Positions 25,515 to 33,907 of a stretch of DNA of 64,000 bases are shown in pieces. The translations under genes were made by a program, and so were the position numbers. This stretch comes from an uncultured Parabacteroides sp. (GTDB lineage: Bacteria > Bacteroidota > Bacteroidia > Bacteroidales > Tannerellaceae): positions 1 to 64,000 of the forward strand of contig URZO01000002.1 of the NCBI GenBank assembly GCA_900552465.1. The letters run 5' to 3'. Within the stretch, counting starts at the first letter, position 1. Each line of letters begins with the position of its first letter. Under the pieces are notes generated by a model. The model saw only the letters and a list, made by a program, of their open reading frames with translations, ran no database searches and was not told the origin of the DNA.

Positions 25515-26471
25515 TCATTTTTCACGATTCTTTTTAACCGAATGATAATGACTCCATTGCATATCTTTTTGTGGAGTTTTAGAAAGAATTTTATCTTTCC
25601 GCTCTTTGCCAAGTTTCTTATCCATTTCTTTCACCATTTTCTCCGTACGCTCTGTCCCTTTAGGAGTGACCTCTGTCAAACCATCCGAAGAAGAAACATA
25701 ATCCTGAGGATTGTTAATGTATAACCATTCTTCATTCAATTTAGAGCTCGTACCTTCATTCCATGGTCCACGCGCATCTTCACTCATCGACATATCAAAA
25801 TAAAGATTGCTGTATTTAGGATTTGTCTGGAAAACACCTGGAGGGAAATTAGGCTTGATAGTATCCAATGCAGCTTCAAATTGCTGGAAATGGGCAACTT
25901 CACGAGTCATCAAAAAGTCTAATGTTTCCTTTACGTATGGATCATCAGTGAAAGGAATAAGATATTCATACATGATCTTTGCCCGAGATTCAGCTGCCAA
26001 ATTTGACCGCAAATCAACAGTAGGTTCCGCATTGGCTGTTACGTAAGTAGCATTCCATGGGTTACCATTGCTATCGGTTAGCATCGGACTACCCGGAGCC
26101 ATTACCAAAAACTGTGGATTCGTAAAAGCTTGGTGGATAAAATCTTCTTTTGCAGCCTTACCATTCATCATTTTATTGATTTCCATATTTTCAACTACAT
26201 CTTTCATCTCACCGTTAACTGGCCCTAACAACATTTGAATCGTGGCTCCTACAATCTCTAAATGGCTTAACTCTTCGGTTGCAATATCCATCAACATATC
26301 GTATTTTTCAGGATAGGGATTGCGACAACTGAAAGCTTGAACAAAATATTGCATTGCAGCTTTTAATTCACCATTTGCACCTCCGAATTGTTCTAATAAT
26401 AAGCGTGCAAAACGTGGGTCCGGAGCAGATACACGAGCGTTATACTGCAAATATTTTACATGATAAAACAT
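25515..26471 (-). CDS. Manganese (non-haem) catalase
   Basis: Ferritin-like dimanganese catalase that splits hydrogen peroxide in the cytosol. The metal ligands of the family can be placed: Glu35 (GGANGELKAAM), Glu67 and His70 (ATEELSHLEIV), Glu161 (LAAESRAKIM) and His194 (TREVAHFQQFE). Length 318 aa is close to known enzymes, with a C-terminal charged tail. It stands among GlsB, YtxH and OmpA genes, a stress context. A haem catalase gene is also present at 39.7 kb, so peroxide defence is doubled. Confidence 0.95.
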   Translation of the reverse strand: MFYHVKYLQYNARVSAPDPRFARLLLEQFGGANGELKAAMQYFVQAFSCRNPYPEKYDMLMDIATEELSHLEIVGATIQMLLGPVNGEMKDVVENMEINKMMNGKAAKEDFIHQAFTNPQFLVMAPGSPMLTDSNGNPWNATYVTANAEPTVDLRSNLAAESRAKIMYEYLIPFTDDPYVKETLDFLMTREVAHFQQFEAALDTIKPNFPPGVFQTNPKYSNLYFDMSMSEDARGPWNEGTSSKLNEEWLYINNPQDYVSSSDGLTEVTPKGTERTEKMVKEMDKKLGKERKDKILSKTPQKDMQWSHYHSVKKNREK

Positions 26472-26513
26472 AACTCAACATTTTAAATTAAACATCATAC
26501 TATTTAATAAAAA

Positions 26514-26810
26514 CTATTTCTTTGCATAATCTGCATAAGAATGTACTTTATTCTTCATCTCATCAGCTTTTTCTGCAACCTTAAAAGTTCCATCGGCAAC
26601 TTTATCTGCAGCTTTTGTACCGGCATCCAGCACTTTATCTTTTGCTTCATCCATCATAACTTCTGCTCCTCCATGAAGTCTGTGGAGAGAATGATAAACT
26701 TTTTCTTTTACTTGCCTGCTCAATGAAGAATAAGAAAAACGATATACGACTGCACCGATGATTGAACCTAAACCCAGTCCAATCCAAAATTTTGAATTAT
26801 TAGTTTCCAT
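26514..26810 (-). CDS. YtxH-like small stress protein
   Basis: A 98-aa protein with one N-terminal glycine-rich membrane segment (WIGLGLGSIIGAVVYRFSY) and a long charged amphipathic helix rich in K, A, D and V (AGTKAADKVADGTFKVAEKA). This layout is that of YtxH/general-stress proteins. It lies 42 bases upstream of the Mn catalase gene on the same strand. The molecular role is unknown. Confidence 0.75.
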   Translation of the reverse strand: METNNSKFWIGLGLGSIIGAVVYRFSYSSLSRQVKEKVYHSLHRLHGGAEVMMDEAKDKVLDAGTKAADKVADGTFKVAEKADEMKNKVHSYADYAKK

Positions 26811-26853
26811 AATCTGAAATGTTTAAAACGATTAATAATAAATGAACAATAAA

Positions 26854-27111
26854 TTATAGCTCAGCATTGTGAGGTTTCCTGAAAAAAGAAACAATCCACA
26901 ATAGCAAAACAGCTCCTATAACGGAAGTTATAAGACTTCCTAAGATACCTGCAGTAGCAATTCCTAACAGGCCGAATACCCAGCCACCTAATACACCTCC
27001 GATAATGCCTACTAACAAATTAACGAGGATCCCAAAACCTCCTCCACGCATAATCTTTCCGGCTATAAAGCCGGACACTATCCCTATAAGGATATACCAA
27101 ATAAAATTCAT
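26854..27111 (-). CDS. GlsB/YeaQ/YmgE-family small membrane protein (paralogue)
   Basis: An 85-aa paralogue of the protein encoded at 25.1 kb, with the same three glycine-rich membrane segments (IGIVSGFIAGKIMRGGGFG, LLVGIIGGVLGGWVFGLLG, LITSVIGAVLLLWIVSFF). It is the first gene of the leftward stress operon. A 12-bp palindrome lies 56 bases upstream of its start. Confidence 0.93.
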   Translation of the reverse strand: MNFIWYILIGIVSGFIAGKIMRGGGFGILVNLLVGIIGGVLGGWVFGLLGIATAGILGSLITSVIGAVLLLWIVSFFRKPHNAEL

Positions 27112-27568
27112 AATTAAAAATTTAAAGATGAATACTAAATTACAATATAAATAAGCAACGAAGAGTACCTGGCCAGGTTTTAAACTCTACTTATCACCAT
27201 ACACGTAAAAGAAACAAGCCGTATAAAAAAATGGTTCGAAAACAGAGATACCAATTAACAATAATTTTATATTATGCAACTTAATCACACAAAAACAAGC
27301 ATTATACACATATACAGATTTAACTAATTAATTCAGTTTCGATAATCGAAAAATAAATCAGCACATATTGTCTAATTTCGAAACAACCGCCACTATTCTT
27401 ATACATATAATAGAGCCTTATATTTCGAAAGAATAAAATACATATTTTTTCAGCTAAGGCCGGAAATTTAGGCTTTTTGATTGTTTTAATATACGAGGGC
27501 ATAAAAGTTGAATTATCTTTCAAACATGTTATTGTATTATCGGTTAAACTAATATTAAATTTATTCGT
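27112..27568. promoter_or_regulatory. Divergent control region with palindromes
   Basis: This 457-base AT-rich region separates the leftward catalase operon from the rightward pullulanase operon. It holds a 12-bp palindrome ACCTGGCCAGGT (27167-27178), and three TTTCGAAA-like sites: TTTCGATAATCGAAA (27337-27351), TTTCGAAA (27376-27383) and TTTCGAAA (27423-27430). No clear TTTG/TAnnTTTG pair was found for either operon, which would fit use of an alternative sigma factor (inference). No convincing gene is present. Confidence 0.55.
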
Positions 27569-29536
27569 ATGGAGAATTTAAAAAATCATTGGTCTGCGGA
27601 ACAGTCAGGCCAGTATGACCAGTATCCGTGTTACTATGGTGATGACCTGGAATTGGTATATACACCCGAACAATCCATTTTTACTTTATGGGCACCGACT
27701 GCGGATCTGGTGCGATTAAATCTATATCTGTCCGGAGACGGTGGCGAACCGGAAGAACAGGTAGAAATGAATAAAAAGGACAACGGCATCTGGCGTATAA
27801 ACATAGACCGTGATTTGAAAGGTTCTTTTTATACATTCCAGATAAAAGTAGGTAAAGAATGGTTGGAGGAAACACCTGGTATTTGGGCAAAAGCTGTAGG
27901 TATCAATGGTAATCGGGCCGCTGTGATCGATTGGAGCGAGACAAATCCGGAAGGCTGGGATTCAGATAAGTCACCTGAACAAAAAATGTATTCCGACATT
28001 ATTCTTTACGAGTTACATCATCGTGATTTCAGTATTGCTCCTGATTCAGGTATAAAAAATAAGGGAAAGTTCCTGGCTCTTACCGAGACCGGTACTAAGA
28101 CACCCGAAGGTGAAGCTTCAGGCCTGGATCATCTGAAAGAACTCGGTGTAACACATATCCATATCCTGCCTTCGTTCGATTTTGCGACAGTGGATGAAAC
28201 ACGTCTGGAGGATAATAACTACAACTGGGGATACGATCCTAAAAATTATAATGTGCCGGATGGAAGTTATTCCACCGATCCTGCCAACCCAGTCGTTCGT
28301 ATCCGCGAATTTAAAGAGATGGTTAAAAGTTTACATCAAAATGGTTTCCGAATCGTACTGGATGTGGTCTATAATCATACGGCCTCAACAGATCATTCAA
28401 ATTTCAACCTGACAGTTCCCGGATACTTTTTCCGACAGAATCCGGATGGTTCTTACTCAAATGCATCCGGATGCGGAAATGAAACAGCGTCAGAACGTGA
28501 AATGGTCCGACATTACATTATTGAATCGGTAAAATTCTGGACTAAAGAATACCATATTGACGGCTTCCGTTTCGACCTGATGGGAATACACGATATCGAA
28601 ACAATGAATCGTTTGAGAGAAGAACTGTCAAAAATCGATCCGACCATCTTTATTTACGGTGAAGGCTGGGTCGCAGCCGATTCTCCGTTACCGTATGAAC
28701 AACGGGCTGTCAAGGAACATGTCGGACAAATGGAAGGCATTGCCGTTTTTAACGATGAATTTCGCGACGGATTGAAAGGAAGCACTTTCGATGAGCAAGA
28801 ACCCGGATATGCATCCGGAAACATTAACGGTCATTTCGAGCCGGTTAAATACGGTATAGTTGGAGGAACACAGCATCCGCAAGTCGATTACGGAGGATTG
28901 CTTTATTGCGATGGTCCCTATGCCGGTGCTCCTTCCCAAATGATTAATTTCGTTGCTTGTCACGATGGATATACATTGGTGGATAAACTGAAACTATCTG
29001 TTCATGGCGATCATGCAGCCGACGAGCTCATGCCAATCGACAAATTGATACATACCGTGTTACTGACAGCGCAGGGAATCCCTTTTATCCGTAGTGGTGA
29101 AGAGGTTATGCAGGATAAGCAAGGGGAGCCGAACAGTTTTAAATCACCGGACTCTATCAACCAACTCGACTGGTCATTAAAGGACAGAAATCGTGATCTC
29201 TTCAACTATATCAGGGAATTGATAGCCCTTCGCAAAGCTCACCCTGCATTCCGTATTCCTACGGTAGAGGGATTACAACAATGGCTCCATTTTATGGATA
29301 CAGGTGATTCCGGTGTAATAGCCTACACTTTAGGAGAACACGCCAACAACGACGAATGGAAAGAAATCCTGGTTGCTTACAACGGTAACCGGAATCAGGC
29401 GGAAATCAGCATCCCTGAAGGCGAATGGGTAGTTGTATGCCGTGACGGACAAATCAGTATGGACGGTCTGGATAATATACAGGGGGGAGCCGTTACAATT
29501 GCAGCTTCTTCAGCCCTAATATTATACCGACAATAA
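27569..29536 (+). CDS. pulA: Type I pullulanase (GH13), cytosolic
   Basis: Debranching enzyme cutting alpha-1,6 bonds of pullulan, glycogen or starch. The N-terminal CBM48-type domain (about 25-125, with FTLWAPTADLVRLNLY) precedes the GH13 barrel. The pullulanase hallmark YNWGYDPKNYNVPDGSY is present; catalytic residues lie in GFRFDLMGIH (Asp nucleophile), IYGEGWV (Glu) and FVACHDGYT (Asp). Length 655 aa matches short type I enzymes. There is no signal peptide, so it should act on internal glucan. It is first in a rightward set with an STM3941-type protein and an alpha-amylase. Confidence 0.93.
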   Translation: MENLKNHWSAEQSGQYDQYPCYYGDDLELVYTPEQSIFTLWAPTADLVRLNLYLSGDGGEPEEQVEMNKKDNGIWRINIDRDLKGSFYTFQIKVGKEWLEETPGIWAKAVGINGNRAAVIDWSETNPEGWDSDKSPEQKMYSDIILYELHHRDFSIAPDSGIKNKGKFLALTETGTKTPEGEASGLDHLKELGVTHIHILPSFDFATVDETRLEDNNYNWGYDPKNYNVPDGSYSTDPANPVVRIREFKEMVKSLHQNGFRIVLDVVYNHTASTDHSNFNLTVPGYFFRQNPDGSYSNASGCGNETASEREMVRHYIIESVKFWTKEYHIDGFRFDLMGIHDIETMNRLREELSKIDPTIFIYGEGWVAADSPLPYEQRAVKEHVGQMEGIAVFNDEFRDGLKGSTFDEQEPGYASGNINGHFEPVKYGIVGGTQHPQVDYGGLLYCDGPYAGAPSQMINFVACHDGYTLVDKLKLSVHGDHAADELMPIDKLIHTVLLTAQGIPFIRSGEEVMQDKQGEPNSFKSPDSINQLDWSLKDRNRDLFNYIRELIALRKAHPAFRIPTVEGLQQWLHFMDTGDSGVIAYTLGEHANNDEWKEILVAYNGNRNQAEISIPEGEWVVVCRDGQISMDGLDNIQGGAVTIAASSALILYRQ

Positions 29537-29552
29537 AGTAAGACAGTTTAGT

Positions 29553-30080
29553 ATGGGTAACAGGATCGTTATATATAAATCCAGAAATAAAGCATTCGTA
29601 ATCATCATTGTCAGTATTTTATTGGTAACAGCAGGTTGGTTATTCTTGCAAATTCCCGACAAAAACATAGTCGGGTGGAGTTTCATTATCCTTTCCGTTT
29701 TGTGTTTGATTTTTGGTATCGGTACATATTTCGATAGAAAACCTTACATAATTCTGACGGGGAAGGGTATCACAGAGATGTCGACTATCCGGGATGAAAT
29801 CGAGTGGGATGCCATTCTTCGAGTTGACGAGTTCTATTACAGAGGACTATACTTTATCCGTATGTTAGTAGAGAGGGACTATAAACCCGCATCTGTCCGG
29901 CCTACCTGGTTTCACCGGTTTGACAAGCTTTATGAGAAAGATGGGATCAAAGCAATATTTATGCGAATAGGTTTCTACGAAATCAATTCCATAAAATTAG
30001 CCGGATTTATGCAAAAGATGATCAAAGCAGATCCAGAAAGAAGGATTGAATTATTAAATAATTTTCGTTCGTATTATTAA
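29553..30080 (+). CDS. STM3941-type membrane protein with PH-like domain
   Basis: A 175-aa protein with two N-terminal membrane helices (about 14-31 and 40-58), then a soluble part starting DRKPYIILTGKGITEMS that looks like a bacterial PH-like fold. It resembles the STM3941 family of unknown function. It sits between pullulanase and alpha-amylase with gaps of 16 and 21 bases, clearly in one operon, but no direct role in glucan metabolism is known. Confidence 0.7.
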   Translation: MGNRIVIYKSRNKAFVIIIVSILLVTAGWLFLQIPDKNIVGWSFIILSVLCLIFGIGTYFDRKPYIILTGKGITEMSTIRDEIEWDAILRVDEFYYRGLYFIRMLVERDYKPASVRPTWFHRFDKLYEKDGIKAIFMRIGFYEINSIKLAGFMQKMIKADPERRIELLNNFRSYY

Positions 30081-30101
30081 ATACTAAAAAAGAGTTAGAT
30101 T

Positions 30102-31544
30102 ATGGAAAATGGTGTAATGATGCAGTATTTTGAGTGGAATCTCCCGAATGACGGGAAGTTATGGAAACAATTAAAAGAGGATGCCTCGCATTTACATGAT
30201 ATCGGTGTGACGGCAGTATGGATTCCACCGGCATACAAAGCTGACGAACAGCAGGATGAAGGTTATGCAACCTACGATTTGTATGACCTTGGCGAATTTG
30301 AACAAAAAGGGACCGTGCGCACCAAATATGGCACGAAAGATGAACTGATAGAAATGATTGACGAACTGCACAAAAATCATATAGCCGTTTATCTTGATGT
30401 AGTTCTGAATCATAAAGCCGGAGGTGACTTTACTGAAAAGTTTATGGTGGTTGAAGTCGATCCCAACGAAAGAAATACAGCTTTAGGAGAGCCGTTTGAG
30501 ATACAGGGGTGGACCGGTTACAGCTTCCACGGTCGTAAAGATAAATATTCGGATTTTAAGTGGCATTGGTATCACTTCTCAGGAACGGGGTTCGACGATT
30601 CCCAAAAGCGTAGCGGTATCTTTCAAATTCAAGGAGAAGGAAAAGCGTGGAGCGACGGTGTAGACGGCGAAAATGGGAATTACGATTTCCTTTTATGCAA
30701 CGACCTTGATCTGGATCATCCGGAGGTAGTTAACGAATTAAACCGATGGGGAAAATGGGTTTCCAATGAACTGAACCTCGACGGAATGCGTTTGGATGCG
30801 ATCAAACACATGAAAGACCAGTTCATTGCCCAATTCCTCGATGCTGTACGAAGTGAAAGAGGTAATGACTTTTATGCTGTAGGAGAATACTGGAACGGTG
30901 ACATGGAAACACTGGATAATTATGTAGAAGCGGTAGGTCATAAAGTTAATCTGTTTGATGTGCCGTTACACTATAATATGTTCCAGGCATCGTTAGAAAA
31001 GAAGGATTACAATATGCAAAATATTCTGAAGAATACTTTGGTCGAACACCATTGCGAATTAGCTGTAACCTTTGTCGATAATCACGACTCGCAACACGGC
31101 AGTTCTTTGGAATCACAGATCGAAGATTGGTTCAAACCGCTGGCCTACGGACTGATTTTATTGATGAAAGACGGTTATCCCTGCCTTTTCTACGGAGATT
31201 ACTATGGAATGAAGGGGGAAAAATCTCCCCATACCAAAATCATCGACATTCTGCTGGATGCAAGGCGTAAATACGCCTACGGCGAACAAATAGAATATTT
31301 CGATCACCCTTCGACCGTCGGTTTTATCCGTACAGGAGATGAAGAACATCCTGACTCTGGCCTGGTCTTTTTAATGTCCAATGATGAAGCTGGAAATAAG
31401 ATAATGAGTTTGGGAAAAGAACACAAAGGCGAAGTCTGGCATGAAATAACCGGAAGTATACCCGATGAAGTAACATTGGATGAAGAAGGGAATGGTGACT
31501 TTTCCGTAGAAGCCTGCAATCTGGCTGTTTGGATAAAGAAATAA
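30102..31544 (+). CDS. Alpha-amylase (GH13), cytosolic
   Basis: Endo-alpha-1,4-glucanase of the cytosolic AmyA type. It opens with GVMMQYFEWNLPNDGKLWKQ, the usual start for this group, and has LDVVLNHKAGGD (region I), GMRLDAIKHM (Asp nucleophile), AVGEYWNGD (acid Glu) and FVDNHDSQ (third Asp). Length 480 aa is typical, with a C-terminal beta domain. No export signal. With pullulanase it can turn internal glycogen into short dextrins. Confidence 0.95.
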   Translation: MENGVMMQYFEWNLPNDGKLWKQLKEDASHLHDIGVTAVWIPPAYKADEQQDEGYATYDLYDLGEFEQKGTVRTKYGTKDELIEMIDELHKNHIAVYLDVVLNHKAGGDFTEKFMVVEVDPNERNTALGEPFEIQGWTGYSFHGRKDKYSDFKWHWYHFSGTGFDDSQKRSGIFQIQGEGKAWSDGVDGENGNYDFLLCNDLDLDHPEVVNELNRWGKWVSNELNLDGMRLDAIKHMKDQFIAQFLDAVRSERGNDFYAVGEYWNGDMETLDNYVEAVGHKVNLFDVPLHYNMFQASLEKKDYNMQNILKNTLVEHHCELAVTFVDNHDSQHGSSLESQIEDWFKPLAYGLILLMKDGYPCLFYGDYYGMKGEKSPHTKIIDILLDARRKYAYGEQIEYFDHPSTVGFIRTGDEEHPDSGLVFLMSNDEAGNKIMSLGKEHKGEVWHEITGSIPDEVTLDEEGNGDFSVEACNLAVWIKK

Positions 31545-31556
31545 ATTTCCGGTTAA

Positions 31557-32492
31557 ATGAATAGTTTATCGAAAAGTAAAAAGAAGCTAACAATATCCTT
31601 ACTATTTAAGATAGTAAAGGATATGATTCAGGGATTTATGAATGACAGTGTTCCCAGGCTGAGCGCATCGCTGGCCTATGCAACACTGTTTTCGACCATC
31701 CCTCTCCTTTCTCTGCTGATCACTCTTGGAGTGTTTTTCCACATGGATCTAACCGGACAACTATATATCCAACTGGAGCCGATCCTGGGAACGGACGTGG
31801 TGCAGACCCTCCGCACAATCATAGAGAATGCAGCTGACAGCGATTCATCAACCTTTGCCACCGTCGTCAGTCTGGGGGTTTCTATTTTCGGTGCGACTAC
31901 CATTTTTGCAGAAATACAAAGTTCACTGAACACGATATGGGGAATAAAGGCTGTACCCAAGAAGAGTTGGTTGAAATATTTAAAAAACAGATTACTCTCC
32001 TTCTCCATTATCCTTGTATTCGCTTTCATCCTTTTGATCACATTCACTATTTCAAATATTATCGAGAATTTGAGTGACAGATTCATAAATAATTACCCGG
32101 ATGTGGCAGAGTCGTTGGTCAAAATAGTGGGTCTCATACTGAATATAGGTGTTACGACCATCATATTCATGCTTATATTTAAAATACTGCCGGATGCAAA
32201 AATAAAAAGTAAAGACATTTTTATCGGAGCAACTGTTACGACAATCTTGCTGTTGATAGGACAATGGGGAATATCCCTTTATATCAGTATCGCGAATGTA
32301 GGAACAGTTTACGGGGCAGCAGCATTCATGGCTGTGTTCATTACCTGGATTTACTATTCTGCTATCATTATTTACACAGGTGCAGAATTTACCAAAGCAT
32401 GGGCAAACGAAATGGGTGGTAAAATATTCCCGGATGAATATGCCGTAGCAACCAAAATCATAGAAATACAAAAGGATGGACCGATAGGTTGA
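31557..32492 (+). CDS. YihY/BrkB-family inner-membrane protein
   Basis: Polytopic membrane protein of 311 aa with about six helices. The family signature SASLAYATLFSTIPLLSLLI lies near residue 36, and later helices include FSIILVFAFILLITFTISN and AFMAVFITWIYYSAIIIY. The molecular role is not established; an older name, ribonuclease BN, is wrong for this family. The gene follows alpha-amylase by 12 bases and is probably in the same transcript as the MscS gene. Confidence 0.9.
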   Translation: MNSLSKSKKKLTISLLFKIVKDMIQGFMNDSVPRLSASLAYATLFSTIPLLSLLITLGVFFHMDLTGQLYIQLEPILGTDVVQTLRTIIENAADSDSSTFATVVSLGVSIFGATTIFAEIQSSLNTIWGIKAVPKKSWLKYLKNRLLSFSIILVFAFILLITFTISNIIENLSDRFINNYPDVAESLVKIVGLILNIGVTTIIFMLIFKILPDAKIKSKDIFIGATVTTILLLIGQWGISLYISIANVGTVYGAAAFMAVFITWIYYSAIIIYTGAEFTKAWANEMGGKIFPDEYAVATKIIEIQKDGPIG

Positions 32493-32541
32493 GTTTTACC
32501 GTTTTAGATAACAAGATGTTTAATTAAAATTCATTTTAAAA

Positions 32542-33648
32542 ATGTTAGAAAAAGAATTATGGGGTAATACGCTAGAAACTTGGGGTATTTCCATTCTTAT
32601 AATTGTAGGGGCAATTATAATTGTAAAACTATTTGCGTTGTTTAGCAAAAAGGTTCTTAAGCCATTTATCGTGCGTACACCGAACCATCTGGACAATATT
32701 ATTTATTACTCTTTGGAGTCGCCCATTAAATTTGCTATCATGTTGTTGGGTATCTGGATAGCTATTCACCGGCTGGTTTATCCATCTTCCTTTGTGAAGG
32801 TTATAGACAATACTTACAGTATTTTGATTGTTCTGAATATTACTTGGATTTTCGCCCGGCTATTCAGTGGTTTACTTGAGCTTTATTGGGAGAAAAAGCC
32901 TAACGGCCAGGTTAACAAGATGATGCCGATCATCAAAAGAACAATTTTAGTTATTGTCTGGATCATTGGACTTGTAATGGCTTTGAGTAATATTGGAGTG
33001 AACATCAGTGCCTTGTTGGGTACTTTGGGTATAGGTGGTATTGCATTCGCTTTAGCAGCACAGGATACCGTAAAAAATATTTTCGGTGCTTTCACAATCT
33101 TAACTGACAAACCGTTCAGTATAGGGGATACGATTCGCGTGGATAGCTTTGAAGGAACGGTTGTCGATGTAGGCGTTCGAAGCACAAAAATGATGGATTA
33201 TGATAAACGTATTATTACCTTCCCGAATTACAAGATTACAGATGCGAATATCATCAATATTTCTTCCGAACCGATGCGCCGTGTTGTGTTAAACATCGGA
33301 CTAACATATGACACAACTCCCGAAAAAATGAAAGAGGCGCTGGAAATTCTAAAAGCTATTCCGGAAAGAGTAGAAAATGTATCTTCCAAACCATCAGATA
33401 TCACTGCCGTTTTTACAAATTATGCAGACTCGGCATTGGTCATCATGTATATTTACTTCATAGAAAAGCAAGGAGATATCTTAGGAGTAACTTCAAATAT
33501 GAATATGGAAATACTGGCTTCTTTTAATAAAGTAGGGCTTAACTTTGCTTTTCCTACACAAACTATTTATATACAAAAAGATGAATCCGATGATAATATA
33601 GGAAAGACAAATAATCCCCCGGAAACCAAGATTAGCTCCTTCAAATAA
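32542..33648 (+). CDS. MscS-family mechanosensitive channel
   Basis: Small-conductance mechanosensitive channel protecting against osmotic down-shock. N-terminal helices are followed by the pore helix and gate: SALLGTLGIGGIAFALAAQD, then TVKNIFGAFTI, then the beta domain GDTIRVDSFEGTVVDVGVRS with TFPNYKI. Length 368 aa. It is the last gene of the rightward stress set. It differs in sequence from the two tandem MscS genes at 41-44 kb. Confidence 0.94.
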   Translation: MLEKELWGNTLETWGISILIIVGAIIIVKLFALFSKKVLKPFIVRTPNHLDNIIYYSLESPIKFAIMLLGIWIAIHRLVYPSSFVKVIDNTYSILIVLNITWIFARLFSGLLELYWEKKPNGQVNKMMPIIKRTILVIVWIIGLVMALSNIGVNISALLGTLGIGGIAFALAAQDTVKNIFGAFTILTDKPFSIGDTIRVDSFEGTVVDVGVRSTKMMDYDKRIITFPNYKITDANIINISSEPMRRVVLNIGLTYDTTPEKMKEALEILKAIPERVENVSSKPSDITAVFTNYADSALVIMYIYFIEKQGDILGVTSNMNMEILASFNKVGLNFAFPTQTIYIQKDESDDNIGKTNNPPETKISSFK

Positions 33649-33700
33649 AATATATAAAGCATTTGTTGGAAATCCATCTTCTTTCAACATTACTTATTCA

Positions 33701-33754
33701 CATATGTATGGTTTTGGTAGGTCATAGTTATGATTTGCCAAAACCATTACTATG
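33701..33754. repeat. Dispersed hairpin element, copy 2 (imperfect)
   Basis: Arms 33701-33725 and 33730-33754 pair imperfectly around a 4-base loop (AGTT). The right arm differs from the copy at 22165-22190 in about two positions over 25, while the left arm has drifted more. It lies 53 bases after the MscS stop. Confidence 0.85.
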
Positions 33755-33907
33755 AGACGGAAATACGAAAGGGCTTACTATTTGACAGCGTATTGAATCA
33801 ACCAGGCAAGACAGGGAAGAGGATAAAATAAACAGAAAGAAATAAAAAGAGACAAACAATTCTACCATAAGTCTGTTCTTTAATGGCTAAATCTAAACAA
33901 AAAAGTT

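Noticed and set aside
27320..27523. Small open frame of 67 codons in the divergent stress control region
   Set aside because: It has no family features, lies over the repeated TTTCGAAA sites and has the composition of the intergenic DNA.
22553..27567. Shared CGTAT box as an ECF sigma promoter
   Set aside because: CGTAT occurs before the sigma gene, and in the divergent region on both strands, but spacing to a common -35 element is not constant and one copy overlaps a start codon. Chance is likely in such AT-rich DNA.
22135..33754. Invertible DNA segment between the two hairpin repeats
   Set aside because: No recombinase gene is present, the second copy is decayed, and the repeats are palindromic hairpins rather than typical recombination sites.
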